64,000 nucleotides of DNA. Source: Irpex lacteus (lineage: Eukaryota > Basidiomycota > Agaricomycetes > Polyporales > Irpicaceae). Below the pieces are notes generated by a model, which had not been told where the DNA came from, did no database searches, and was given only the letters and a program-made list of their open reading frames with translations. The stretch spans positions 930,001 to 994,000 of the forward strand of contig MQVO02000013.1 in assembly GCA_001986395.2 (NCBI GenBank), written 5' to 3'. This document shows, in pieces, positions 11,888-24,352 of this stretch. The first letter of the stretch is position 1; each line of letters begins with the position of its first letter. Made by a program: the position numbers and the translations under genes.

Positions 11888-13511
11888 CTACAAGTATGCA
11901 CGAGCAGACCGTCTGGCCATCTGTAGAGTGGTGATAACTCGTCAGTACCCTCATACCTCGTACAAAGAAAGCAAACCAAAAACGTACCTCAACAACCTTC
12001 CACCCACCCGTAAGCTCATTATCCAGCTCCTCCTCCACCCTCGTAACAACAGCAGCATAATGACACTGATCCACCTTATCCTCCGCACCAACGACGATCT
12101 CCCTTGTCCGTGCGTTCCGGAACAGAAGCATCTCCTGCGTCGTGAACGTAATCACGAACACCGGGATGTCGTTTTCTAGTATCTTGCCCTGCGAGACTTC
12201 GACTTGGCGGATGTCGAGCACTTTGCTGTCGCTGATTAGACCTTGCTTGAGGTAGACTTCCATCGTTGCCCAGAGGACGTTGTATGTCTGGAAAAATAAC
12301 ATGAGCATCTATAACATTCTCTTTCCTTAAGTATGCACTTACAGCCTCCCCACACCACGCCTTCAACGCCTCCTGGTCCGCCGTCAAGTACGCGTCCACC
12401 ACCTCCGGCACGATATACTCCCTCAACTCCCTCTCGAAGCTCTCAATATTAAACGTCGGGTCCATATACTTCATCATCCTCGTCACCTGCGCGCTCTCAT
12501 TCTCATCGAACCAGCTCCCAATCGTCGACGTCACGCTCCGTATCCCCGACACAACCGGGTTCTCCGACTCGTCGAACTGCTGTCTCAGCTCGCCCACCTT
12601 CTTCAACAGCGGGTTCGTCTCCTTCAGCCGGTTCCATTTTTCTTGGCGTGGAGAGTCTTTGTGCAGCACGAGCGCGGAACCGGCTTCGGGGTTCGACTTT
12701 ATGCGCACGCCGCCACGGCCCATGGAGTCTTTGCCAGCTTTTGCGAGGCGGGCGGCGCGACGCTTGCGGCGGGCTTCTTTTTCTTCGAAACCGGCGTGCT
12801 TTGCGCTGCCGCTGTCGTCGAAGGCGTCGACGATCGTGTCGGCAAAGGTTTTGTAGGCTTCGGTGTTACGGATCGGTTCTGTGGCTTTGCCTACTGTGTT
12901 GGACACAGCAGCTGAGGCTCGCGAGATCTAATAAAGTTAATCAATTAAACACGTAGGCATAGACGTATGGCCAGGAACGTACTGCTCGCATGAGCTCGCT
13001 CTCTTCCATGGTCTTGAGAGCTTCTGACACGGCGTCACCGACCTTCACACCAGCCTTGTGCAACTCTTCGGCAGCAGCACGTAGCCGTGGGTTCTCTTTT
13101 ATACTAGAAGTGAGCTACATAAATATGTTAGTTGAGATCATAGAGTCATAACTTCGCAAAATGCAAACGCACCCTCGCCCGCTCATACGCTGCCCTCGCC
13201 CGCTTCATAGCCTCCGAGTCCTGTATCTTGTCAACGTCACCCTGCAGCTGCTTGACATTATCCTGCAGCTCCCTGTTCTTCCGCAACTCCTCCCTGAGCA
13301 CCTCCACGAACGTCTGGAACGGCGACTTTGGTCCATCGTTTTGTCTTCGTGCGGACGAGTGGAATGACGATGACTGGATGAAGTTCTGTCTTTGCTGTCT
13401 CTGCTGGAGGACGAGAGAAGCGGTGCGGGCGTTGGAGTTGGCTAGTGCTGTTCGTATGCGTAGGGGCGTGGACGACGAGAGGACGACGCGGCGGACATGG
13501 CGGGGCAACAT
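11888..13511 (-). CDS. TIM44: Mitochondrial import inner membrane translocase subunit TIM44
   Basis: Starts MLPRHVRRVVLSSSTPLRIR, an arginine-rich presequence. A coiled-coil segment follows (FVEVLREELRKNRELQDNVK), then SNTVGKATEPIRNTEAYK, then an Arg/Lys-rich stretch. The C-terminal Tim44 domain includes FDENESAQVTRMMKYMDPTF, then ESFERELREYIVPEVVDAYL, then IPVFVITFTTQEMLLFRN. It ends GGWKVVEMARRSARAYL once the last intron is removed. TIM44 tethers mtHsp70 to the TIM23 channel on the matrix side and drives presequence import. The stop is at 11888-11890. The final short exon (MARRSARAYL) is supported by a CTACAG acceptor and by its match to the family's usual C-terminus. Confidence 0.93.
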
Positions 13512-13769
13512 GACGAGAGACAGTGATGACGGACTGGAGGACAGCGGAGAGAGTTGTTTCGTGGGCCAGCGGCAGGGATAAATTATGGTTGGCGCCCTTG
13601 ACGCGCTCTCTCACTGGCCGGACACTTCCGGTGAGTAACTGTTCTATAGATTTCACTGAGATCCCATCAATATTGTGGCCAGGAGGCAAGCTGCGTTCGA
13701 GCTGTACAGAGGTATACATAGCGGTAATGGTTCCTTAACTGAGGACAGTTTGAGTCCATGCGCGGGTGT

Positions 13770-16592
13770 TCATGTCCCAGAACGAGCCGCAAGCCTTTCC
13801 CTCTTCTGCAATTTCCTCTCAACCAGCTCAACATACTGCTCCATTCCCCGCTCAAGCAACTTCACCTTGCCGTTCCCGACATAAAATGTCCGACCCGGAC
13901 TCTTGACAACATCTTCGTCTTCGGTCGATGAACCGTCAGATTCATCGTCTTCGCCCTCTTGATCACCAAATGCACCGGCTTTAGAGAGTGAACAACCCTC
14001 AACCACTACGCGACTAAACCAGCTGTACGCTGTGTCACACGAACTTCTTGACTAGCATGCATTGGACGACTCACCGATCGTGAGTGACAAGGATGATTCC
14101 GCCCGTGAATGACCGGAGTGCGACAGCGATGGCTTGAATTGTAGGTGCATCAACGTGCGTAGTCACTTCGTCGAGAAGCCTACACGGACGAGTATCAGCG
14201 GCAGTACCATTCAATAGCAAAATAAAGCACGTACAATACGGAAGGAGGGTTGTGTATGATCAAAGATAAGGCTAGTCGGACCTTCTGCCCTCCAGACAGA
14301 GCAGACATCGGAGTATTGCTGACGGTGTTCCCAGCAAGGCCGAGTCCTGCCAAAGATCGTCTCGCTTCGCCTTCGTTGATCGTTTCTCCCTTCGTCTCAA
14401 AATAGTCGATGAAATACGCCAGCGGTGTCTGAGTCGTTTCTTTGGAGAGTTCCTCGACGGAGTGCTGTGAGAAGTATCCGACTTTCATTAATGGGTGACG
14501 TAGGACGGTGCCTTTGGTGGGTGCGAGCTCCCCTAGAATGAGCTTGACGAGAGTAGATTTACCATGTCCATTCTTCGCAGCTCCTTGGTGAGTCATACAT
14601 CTCGAGAAAGAGGGAATCCACTTACTGCACCAACAAACGCGCATCGGCCCCCTTGCTCAACCGTCAGCGTCACGCCTTCGAACAGCGGCTTGGCAGCACC
14701 CTTGTGCCGGAAGGACACATTGTCGAGGTGCACAAGGTTGCCCGCAGTGCGCAGTTTCTCTGGATTGTCGATGACAACTTTCACAGGTGGCTCTCCCTCG
14801 TCGATTTCGATGGCGTTACGAGCCGTCAGGGAGTATCCAGCCATGTCTCGGTTCAACTTGAAACGGGTGCCCTTTGCGCTGGTTTCTGCACCCCATCGTT
14901 CGTCGAGCCTGAGAATGCCGCAGATGAGCAAGACAAACGTGAAAAGTGAGATCTGACTTACTTCTTCTGACGAGACTTTGCCATACGAAGCCTGATATCA
15001 TGCGTGAGATGGGGCTATATGACTATTAGCGCTATATAACAACACACTTGTTATCGTCGCCGGTCTGCTTGGCTGTCGCGTTGGCCTTCTGAATCGTGCT
15101 CTCGACCTGAGTGACCAGTAAATATCAGAAGAGATTCAGCCAACATAACGACCGAATCTTACGTGCTCCTTCTTCTTATCCAGAGCCTCTTGTTGCTTCA
15201 CCGCAGCCTTATACCGCTTGCGTTGATCAATCTCGTATGCGCGTGGCGTACCCTCGAAGTACTTTAAAGTCTTATCTCTAAGAATGATAGTCTCCTCTAC
15301 AACGTTATTCAGGAAGACCTGGTCATGAGATGTCAGAACAAGAGTTCGCTCTTGGTTGATAAGATAGCGTTCCAGCCACAACGTCGCCTCTAAATCCTAC
15401 GAACGACAATCATCAGAGAAAGGAGCATATATTCAAGCTGTCAGCTGACTTACGAGGAAGTTAGATGGTTCGTCAAGCATAAGAATGTCAGACTGGACTA
15501 GAAGCGACGTAGCCAGAGCACATCGCGATCGCCAACCTCCTGATAGAGACAAGAATGGGCTGTCCATCATCGCCTGTGTGAAACCTAGGCCAGTCAAGAT
15601 AGTCGCTGCCCGAGATTCGGTTGTCGAAGCGTCAAGCTGCACCGCATTTACTCAGCAAGGACGTTGAGTCGCAGCAATGTATCACTCACTAGCTCCAGGG
15701 TTGTTGAAACGTCAGTCAGCATCTCTGCTGCAGTGCCAGCTGCGTCAAGTTCAACGGTACCCTGTGCCAACCTAAAACTTATAAGCAGACTTTCTGCTTT
15801 ATATCTGCACACACACAGGACTCACGCTTCCTTTGCCTCCTTGACACGAGCCTCAGCCTTGAGTTCCTCCTCGCGTGCTTTCTTACCTCTGGCACCAGAC
15901 GTTCTCGTAGCAGTCTTTCGAGCCTCGCCGAGCTCCTTTCTGAGCCGCTCGAGACGAATCTCCGAGACAATGCGCTGAGTCTCGTTCACAGACAGAGATT
16001 CGACTGCGCGTGTTAGAGCTACAATGCATAGTCAAGATTTGCCCAAGTAGAATAAGACGCAACGAAAGTACCGTCGAATTCCTTCATGGCGTCAGTACGT
16101 TTCTTATCTCCGCGGATAACGTGTTGAATAACCGTGGTGTTCTTGTCCTCATCAATCAGGGCATAGCTCGTATCTTCAACCTGGGAAACGAGGAGGATTC
16201 GGACGGAGGTGCTGATCCCCGGAATGAGTTTGTCTGCGATAGCTTGCAGAAGAGCTGCATGGGGTGAATATTTAGTTTACTACACAAGTCATATTATTCG
16301 ATACATACTAGATTTTCCCGTTCCATTCCTGCATTGACAGCGACGTTAGCATTCATTTATAGGGCATTTTGGAGTCGACTAACCTCCCAACCAATGCATA
16401 CCGAACACCTTCTTTGAGTTTAAGTCGAGTGTCGGTGATCAACTCACGTTGGCCAATGCTGATCGTGACATCTTTGAGATCAATCTCAGCGACCGAGGTA
16501 TTCAGCGTTTCTGTGTGGAAACGGGATTGCTGGGAGGTGGCCACAATCCCCACGGCCTTCGGCTTTGCGGCAGTGATCGACTTGGGAGCCAT
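13770..16592 (-). CDS. ABC-F family ATPase (two ABC cassettes, no membrane domain)
   Basis: Starts MAPKSITAAKPKAVGIVATS at 16592 and ends RKLQKRERLAARSGT at 13770. The first cassette has Walker A GRNGTGKS, split by an intron. Its signature is LSGGWRSR, its Walker B ILMLDEPSNFL and its H-loop SHDQ. A Lys/Glu-rich linker follows (KRYKAAVKQQEALDKKKEH, VESTIQKANATAKQTGDDNK). The second cassette has Walker A GANGHGKS, signature LSGGQKVRLALSL, Walker B LLDEVTTHVD and H-loop LVTHDR. With no transmembrane helices it belongs to ABC-F (Gcn20/Arb1-like), whose members act on ribosomes in translation control or ribosome biogenesis. Which subgroup is not certain. Atypical points: the usual LDEPTNHLD is PSNFL in site 1 and EVTTHVD in site 2. 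An acidic insert (EGEDDESDGSSTEDEDVV) lies near the C-terminus. Confidence 0.88.
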
Positions 16593-17559
16593 CGGACTGT
16601 GTGTAGAAGATACGAAGTGATCAGTAATGGTACTGCGGTGTATTAAACGTCAGCTGCGGCAAATGCGTAGATGCTTGGAGGTAGCAATCTCAAGATTTGT
16701 AGCCAAGCACCCTTAAGAACGATATTGAGAGCTGAAGCTGGTTGACTCGCCGGAGCCGACGTCCTTGCGGTTCCGCGAGAGTGGCTCGCTGACGCCAAAG
16801 GTCATCATCGTTTGTGACAGTTCGTCAGATAAACTTGAAGCAGTTCCACAGCACATTCACATGAGTCGCCCAATAGGATCTAGAGCAAACTGTGTCAATA
16901 ATGTATTGCAGCCATGACAGGATCCAGTGGACGTGGCTTACCTAGGGCTAGTATAGTAGGAACAGTCACGGTGTGCAAAAGCGTAAGTAGTCTGATAGCC
17001 CTTGTCACACGCAACAGAAAAGAATATAGAGAACAATCCGACTCAAAGGAAACACGCAAAACGATTATCAACAGAGCAGTACCGGAGAACGTACTGCAAA
17101 ACTTGAATTCGCACTGTACTGCGCCGCGGCACTGTCGCGTTGAGACGGCGTGAGCCTCGGATTCGGTGCTGCAATGCACATTGGCTGTACAGTCACCCAC
17201 GATTGAGTCCGACGTACAAAATAAGAGTCTGAACCGTAGCGCAGGTACTTCAGGTGTTGGAAGCCAGAAGAGTGGCGAGAATCGCAGTAAGCCAATTGCC
17301 CAGAGAGTCAGCAGCTTCGGGCGTTGCCGAAGGAAAGTGAACCAATTAGAGTCTGGATGAGGCAACCTTTCTTTGCACAGCTACCACCATGTCGACATAG
17401 TCTCTTACGTTCAATAGAAGTTCCAACTCCCAATTGTCGTGCTATTGAGACTATATTGGACATTTCAGACCGAAAGTTAGGATGGTGGTGAGTGCCAGAA
17501 AGATGTCATATACTACCTTTGAAGGCAATGTCTTGTACTGTCGTCCATAGGCCACTGGC
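16593..17559. other. Intergenic region, divergent promoters
   Basis: 967 bp between the ABC-F start (-) and the peptidase start (+). One minus-strand ORF of 156 codons (16895-17365) has no recognisable domain, signal peptide or partner exons, so I do not call it a gene. Confidence 0.5.
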
Positions 17560-19987
17560 ATGATGTTGCATGCACTTCTCTTCGTACTGGGCGTGACTCA
17601 GACAGTTACTGCAAATACGGGCCTCCAAGCTCCTCTTACCTTACCTGGTGTCAATCTCGATGACGCGGGAGACTACCGTGACACAGGATCTTGTAAACAG
17701 ACTTCACCTCTCTTTCCTAGGCAGATCAAGCTGGATGAGTCTCTCGAGAGGCTTTTCGAAACCAGTACATTCAGGAACCAGGCGGCTAGTGCACTGAGTG
17801 CAATTATTCGCGTCCCGTGAGTAAAAACAGCCTATACTCTTCCATCCTGTTATTGATTGCATGCATGTTGGTCGCAGAACGGTCTCGAATGACGAATTCT
17901 TACCTGTAGGTCAAGACACTCGATGGGAAATATTTTCAGACCTGCACGCAGAGCTTCAGTCGCTATTTCCTCTTGTGTAAGTGAACTCGCTTCGAACATT
18001 GTCAAGTGACCGCATGTTCTGACGCCGCGACGACGCAGCTTTTCATCTCTCAATGTGACAAAAATCAACACATACAATCTCGTCTTTCACTGGCAAGGCT
18101 CCGATGAGTCCTTAAAGCCGGTTTTGATGACTGCCCATCAAGGTAGGTATACCTGCGGGCTTTCTACGCGCTGAGCAATAATATGGATTTGCTAGATGTC
18201 GTTCCTGTTGAGCCGTCCACGGTAGACCAGTGGGAGCATCCTCCCTTTTCTGGGTTTAACGACGGTAAGTTATCGACCTTGCCTTTACGCTTACTGAGAA
18301 TTTATATATTTCCCTAGGCACCTGGATCTGGGGAAGAGGCTCTTGTGATGATAAATCGGATCTCATTACTCAGCTGTATGCAGAATCTCTTCCGTGTCAA
18401 ACAACGATTTAATTCTGTGTTAGGACTTCGATACAGGCTCTCCTCGAACTCGACTTCAAGCCTACACGAACATTTGTGTTAGCGTATGGTATTGACGAAG
18501 AATCAACGGGTACTCAGGCAGGCTCTGCTTCCTCAGCTCTACATATCGAAACTCACGGATTTTAAAGGGGGCTAAGCAAATCGCTCAATATCTCGAGTCT
18601 ACATATGGTAGAGACGCTTTTGCTGCATTGATGGACGAGGGTGGTACGTATGGCTACGTCGATTGCCCTACTAGCGTGACAATATCTGACTCGTCCGGCT
18701 CAGATGGCTTCGGTGCACTATATGGCAGGGATATCATTTTTGCTGAGCCATCAACGGGAGAGAAAGGTTATCTAGACGTGCGCATCGAGGTCAATACGCC
18801 AGGTGGACATTCTAGCGTACCCCCTCGCCATACAGTAGGCCTCCCACTATGACTGTTTCTCAGTATTCCACTCACTAGCTGAGTTATCAGGCAATTGGAA
18901 TCCTTGCCTCTGCGATCACTACTCTTGAATCCAACCCACATCCTCTCTCTCTCTCACGGACGAGCACCGCCTTTCAACAGATTGAATGTGAAGCCACGTA
19001 CGGACCACAGTTTCCCCCTGATATTCGGATGCTCGTTGAATGTGCAAGGCATAACGATACAGCCCTTGAAGAGCTGGGAAGGGCTCTCGTGGGGTTAGAT
19101 GGAGCCAGGAGCAGCATATATCACGCGCTGATAGCCACGACTCAGGCAGTAGATCTAGTTCAGGGAGGTGTGAAGGTCAACGCGTTGCCTGAGAAAGTGA
19201 ATGCTATCGTAAATCACCGAATCGCTCAGGAAAGGTTCGTAGCTATTTGACTCTTCGCGCTCTCCTCTCCATACTCCGACGGTTGACCTTACTCGTCCCT
19301 CTCTAGCTCGGTCTCGGCGCTAAAAGAGCGATTCACGTACACCATCCTTCCAGTTGCAATTGAACACAACCTAACGTTGCGCGCCTTTGAGTCCATTGTA
19401 TACAACGGTAGCTCGGAAGGCTCGATTGTCCTGACAACTGCGTGGGGTAACTCATTGGAACCGGCCCCTCGATCGCCTACCAACGAAGAGACGGACAGTG
19501 ACGTGAGGCCGTATAAGCTATTGATGGGGACAATCCAAGCTGCGCTCAAAGCATCACCGGCGTACAAAGACAAAGAAGTCGTTGTAATGCCGACACTTAT
19601 GTTTGGTAAGTCCGGTTTCTGGAGACGAGTCAGAGCCCAACTGCCGGCCTAAAGATCTTTCTGACTCTCGTCCTTTCCAGGTAACACCGGTATGTACTCT
19701 GAGCATTAATATCGCTATTGCCAATAGTGACATCGCATTTGGTGTCACAGATACTGCAAGATATTGGAATTTGACCAGACATATATTTCGCTATGGCCAC
19801 TTTAGCGAGGACGCAATGTACAACGGCGAACATACCGTCAACGAAGGTGGCTCTTCTTCTGCGCTTGCGAAACCACCAAAAGCACTGACATGTGGCCCAT
19901 TATTCAGCTCTTCGCATTGATGCACTCGTAGAAAAGATTAGGTTTCAATCGAAGTGGATTTTGAATTGGGACGAAGCTGACTTTTGA
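17560..19987 (+). CDS. Secreted or vacuolar M20 metallopeptidase (carboxypeptidase S-like)
   Basis: Starts MMLHALLFVLGVTQTVTANT, a signal peptide or signal anchor. Metal-binding landmarks of family M20 appear in order. MTAHQDVVPVEP gives the first His and Asp. WIWGRGSCDDKSD gives the bridging Asp. AYGIDEESTG gives the catalytic and metal Glu pair. ALMDEGGTYGYVD follows, and NGEHTVNE near the C-terminus gives the last His. The dimerisation-domain entry HSSVPPRHT lies between. The protein ends FQSKWILNWDEADF. Yeast Cps1 and the Gly-X carboxypeptidases of this family remove C-terminal residues from small peptides. Splicing DEESTGTQ to GAKQIAQYLE requires a GC-AG intron (18518-18567). The other junctions I checked are GT-AG. 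First gene of the accessory block with esterases downstream. Confidence 0.87.
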
Positions 19988-20194
19988 CCGACTACAAATC
20001 TTGTAATGATACATGCGGCAGATTAAAATGGTATTTTGTTTCTGTGCGAAATTGCTGACACCTCAAACGACCACCAGCTGTGTACAGAAGAGATCGGATG
20101 AGATGTGGGGTGACTCTCGTACCGGCATTCGTAGGATGAGGTCGGTCCCGCACCGTATAGTCTGAGTATCGTTGTTACGTGCTGATCGTATCTT

Positions 20195-21563
20195 TCTTCA
20201 GGCTGCACTCTCAATATATGGAAGCCGTTCAATATATCGACAGCGAAGAAGTTACCCGTGTCCAACGTGCGTGACGTTTCCATGTCTTCTTTTGATTTCT
20301 GGAGATTCAGTCCATAGTGGATCCAGGGGGGTCAGTTGTTTTCGAAATCTAACAGATATCTTTGGATCGCATATTGTGTATAGATGGTTTTGACATGGGC
20401 GGTGCGAGGTGATTGAGTCCTGGTTTTCACCACGTTCGTTTGATCTTCAATCTTCCCTCGAATAGGGTTTGGATCTCACCGAGTACTGACTGTCTAGACT
20501 TTCTGGTACGTCGTGTCCATGGTACAACAAGATACGAATATTCACTGATAGATGCCCTCCACAGCCCTTGGCTGGGTACGAGGTTAAGAATGCCGCTGTA
20601 ACTAATCCTCTATCCTCTCTCGAGAGGTAAGCATCTACACAAGATCTTCCCTTCAACCGCGAATAATACAGGATCCCACTCTAGGCTCTGAAAATTGTTT
20701 CAATACCACGACCGGATGGAAGGCTTCTGGTGGAATCTCCTCATGAAGCAGTATTGCGAGGCGCAATAGCGAACGTGCCTTTTGTGTCTGGTGTGAGTGG
20801 TTTAGTACATTCATGTTTTCCCTGAGTTAATGTGTCATTGCGCCCAGGATTGCGATGATGAAGGCACAATGTTTGCATTGGCTCAATCCAACATCACGTA
20901 AGTTACATACATTGAAGGTTGCGGGCATATACGCTCACAGCAGGATTTCCCCAGCACGGACAATGCAGCCCGCTCATGCGTTTCCCAGAACTATTTCTTA
21001 GATATCAGTGGCCCTGTGTTAGATTGATTGCTCGAGCTCTATCCACAAGACACTACCCAAGGCTCACCGTTCGGAACTGGCAATATGAATGTAGTGTATC
21101 CTCAGTACGGACGCCTGGCGGCACTTCAACGCGATCTCTTGTTTACTGGCCCAAGACGGTTCCTCCTGCAATAACGCTCTGCTAGCCAGCCTGCGTGGGC
21201 ATCCTGTAAGCACTCCCTGATCTTCGTTCCTGTGATCTACTCCGATGTGCTTGTCAGCCTCTAGACGGATGAAATCCTTTCCTAATCTTGGGTCTGTATG
21301 TATATTTGTTTTGTGCATAGTGCTGCACTTCTACTGAAAGCACGATATATGCTGCAGTTACATAATTGGAAGATTAACTCGTCAACTTTGCCAACAATCT
21401 CAATCCAAATGGCGATGCTGCAGAGCACTGGCCGCACTACGCGCCGTCTAATCCAGTACTGATAGCTTTCCTTGCCAGAGACGGACCTATGCCTCGCAAG
21501 CTCGAAAATAGAGAAGGCCCGATACATTACTTGAATTCGCTCCTGTTACAATATCCTCTCTAG
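20195..21563 (+). pseudogene. Type-B carboxylesterase pseudogene (decayed first copy of the tandem array)
   Basis: Fragments of the downstream esterases are recognisable in order. CTLNIWKPFNISTAKKLPVS lies at about 20205-20265, and a GFDMGGA remnant at about 20390. SIPRPDGRLLVE with VLRGAIANVPFVSG lies at about 20695-20790, followed by DCDDEGTMFALAQSNIT. STDNAARSCVSQNYFLD follows, then LLELYPQDTTQGSPFGTG. The last exon reads YLNSLLLQYPL and ends with TAG at 21561-21563. Two stops interrupt the conserved frame: TGA at 21025-21027 and TAA at 21172-21174. Exons that in the intact copies encode the microexon, the GQSAGA nucleophile elbow and the following 60 residues are missing between about 20400 and 20690. 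A catalytic product is therefore impossible. Confidence 0.85.
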
Positions 21564-21934
21564 GTGTGGACTCCAGTATACTAGTACTATACCTTGGCCG
21601 GTGGACTTTGGGCAAACGAGTTCATCTTCTCGGCTGCCCTCAGGCTGCTAGTACCGCAGTCTGCGAGCTGCGTCCAGTTAACAGAAATGCGTGGGACATG
21701 GGCGGTCACTGCCTTGTTGGCTCGTATTGGCTCTACCCCAAAGCAACCTGCCTATTCGGTAGCAGGCGTGGATCAGCCAAGGAGGGCTCTCGTATAACGC
21801 AGCGAGGACGGCTGGGGACGAGCCGCTTAGCAATATCTCAAGAAGGATGATTAGCGCTCGTTCGCTGCGCCGCATGGAATGAGAAGCAATATAAAGGTTC
21901 GTACTTGGGGCCAGCGAGTTTCCTCATCACCATC
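21564..21934. other. Intergenic / promoter of esterase 1
   Basis: 371 bp between the pseudogene end and esterase 1. A TATAAAG box is present at 21890-21896. Nothing else recognised. Confidence 0.5.
21890..21896 (+). promoter_or_regulatory. TATA box of esterase 1
   Basis: TATAAAG lies 45 bp upstream of the ATG at 21935. Esterases 2 and 3 have similar boxes upstream, which suggests they share a promoter architecture from duplication. Confidence 0.6.
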
Positions 21935-24352
21935 ATGATGCTTTCTTTTACTGTCAGTCTGTGTCTGGCGGCGGCGGCAGCGTTCGTCGCCAGATTGCTT
22001 ATGTCTACAGCTCCCAGCAACATTCCACAGGTGACCCTGGACCGTGCCACCTTCACTGGCATGCGAAACAATGGTATCGATAAATACCTGGGCATACCAT
22101 ATGCTCAGCCTCCGTAAGTAAACTTATTCGTGATCAGCCCAAAGCTTACAGTATATACGATTGCAGAACGGGAGATTTGCGCTTCAGGTTGCCAGTCGCC
22201 ATTGAATCGTACACTGGGGTCCAAAATGCGTCCACGTTCGGACCTGCTTGTCTCCAAAAGCCCGTATCGTTCATTTTGCCCGAGAATCTTGCTCCAGAGG
22301 CCAGGGCTCTACTTGAAAATATGGCAGGGGCTGTAACGTTCCCCGAAACGAGTGAAGATTGTAAGTAGTTACGAGTGTGGCACCGTGCGCTGTGTAGCTA
22401 ACTATAACTGCTTAGGTCTGACAGTGAATGTTTGGAAACCAGCACATATTCCGAGGGACGTCAAGCTGCCTGTTGTGGTTGTACGTACTCTCGTTGATAT
22501 GTATTCATGAACTGTATTTGGACTAACACTCGATGGTGTCGGTATAGTGGATCTACGGAGGTCAGTCGCTCGAGGTCGCATATCGTCGTGGCGCATTAAT
22601 TCTTGTTTGTGACTTCTTCTAGGTGGCTTCGAGATGGGCGGCTCTGCTAGGTAGATGCTCTTATACATCAATTGAACGTCGACTCACCTTTCGTACAGCT
22701 ACGATGGATCGGTCATTGTCCAGCGGTCTGTTGACATAGGCGAACCCATCATATATGTTAGCATGAATTATAGGTACGAGTTATGGCTCATGTGGGGGCT
22801 GCGTTTCTAATCGTTATGTCATGTCTCAAGGGTTTCAGGTGAGAGATGCATTGTCGCCACGGGGTCGTCTCGTCCCTCATATGGTCATTCCAGTATTCGG
22901 TTTTCCAGCTGGAGCTGAGGTTAAAGCTGCCGGCATAGGCAATTTAGGTCTTCAAGATCGTAGGTCTTACCTTCTGCTTAAACTTCTGGGAACTAATCAA
23001 GCCCGTCGTGTAGAGCGCCAGGCATTGCGTTGGGTACGCCAGTACATCTCCACATTCAACGGCGATCCTTCGAAAGTTACTCTGTGAGATATCTCTTATT
23101 TCTCTTCTTCATCTGAGTCTTGACGTCGTATTGTTAGGTGGGGGCAGTCCGCAGGTGCAATATCCGCGGCGCTGCACATGCTTGCTAATGGTGGGGACAC
23201 TGAAGGACTGTTCCGAGGCGTGTTTATGCAGTCTGGCTCGATCATCCCATACGGAGACATCGTCCACGGACAAAAGTATCACGATGATCTAGTGAACAGA
23301 ACTGGCTGTCAAGGGTCTGCAGATCCTTTGCAGTGTCTGCGGGAGGCACCGAGCGAAACCATCTTGCCCGACAGAGAAGTACGATTTCTCCATACAGACT
23401 ATAATTTCTGAATCACTGAGACCCACATTGTGTACCCAGGGAGTGGACTCTACTTGGATCCCAAGGACCGACGGAACCTTTCTGAGAGATGTCCCGTTCC
23501 AGGCAATGTTGAAGGGCGCTGTAGCGAATGTACCCTTCGTAACAGGAGTGAGCCCTAAAGCTTGTTCTCGTCATTTCTGGAGCGGTTGCTAACAACCCTT
23601 TGCAGCAATGCGACGATGAAGGCACATTCTCTGTGCTGGCGCAGACTCACATTACGTACGTTGTCGCACATTCAGCTAGACGGACATCACGTTTATTGCG
23701 GTGTACAGTACGGACGATGCGGCTCGCACATTCATCACTTCAACTTACCTGCCAAACGCAACCAACAGTGAGATTGAGCATTTGTTTGAACTATATCCTC
23801 AAGACGTTGCCCAAGGCTCACCCTTTGGTACTGGTGATCGCAACGTGCTATCGCCTCAGTCGAAACGGCTTGCCGCTCTCCAAGGGGACATCCTGATCAC
23901 GGGACCAAGGAGATACTTCTTACAGCATCTTTCGGATAAGCAGCCTGCGTGGTCATTCAGTGAGTATCAGAGCCTTAACGAGATGCATAATATAGCTCTA
24001 AACGTAACGATTTTCAGCATCAAAGAGGATCAAAGCGTTCCCAGACCTTGGTTCTGTCAGTCTTACATACTGTATTCCATGTCATTACCGCTGATTCATC
24101 TTATTTCAGTTCCATGGTCATGAGATGGCTAATGTCTACGGACCAGGGGACTTGACAGATTATCTCGTCCATTTCGTCAACTACCTCAATCCGAACGGCG
24201 TAAATGGCACGGACTGGCCACAGTACACGCTATCAAATCCAGCATTAATGACGTTCCTTGACGGACCTACACCCCGCGAACTTGAAACTGACGATTTTAG
24301 GGAAGGCCCATTGGGCCACTTGAATTCGTTGTTGCTGAAATATCCGCTCTAG
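21935..24352 (+). CDS. Secreted type-B carboxylesterase/lipase, tandem copy 1
   Basis: Starts MMLSFTVSLCLAAAAAFVAR (signal peptide). The mature part opens VTLDRATFTGMRNNGIDKYL and GIPYAQPP. The cysteine-containing CLTVNVWKP block is followed by the oxyanion-hole strand WIYGGGFEMGG. The nucleophile elbow is WGQSAGAIS, with the Ser of the triad. The acidic triad residue is probably in CDDEGTF and the His in SFHGHEMANVYG. The protein ends HLNSLLLKYPL. The family is the alpha/beta-hydrolase carboxylesterase type B group, which includes Candida rugosa-type lipases. Substrate unknown. At least ten introns split it, including an 8-nt microexon at 22831-22838 (GGTTTCAG) that joins NYR to the VFGFPAGAEVK exon. 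Paralogues lie at 25363 and 28611 and a pseudogene upstream. Confidence 0.88.

Noticed and set aside
16895..17365. 156-codon minus-strand ORF between ABC-F and the peptidase
   Set aside because: Composition is not gene-like, no motif is recognised, and it lies in a divergent promoter region.
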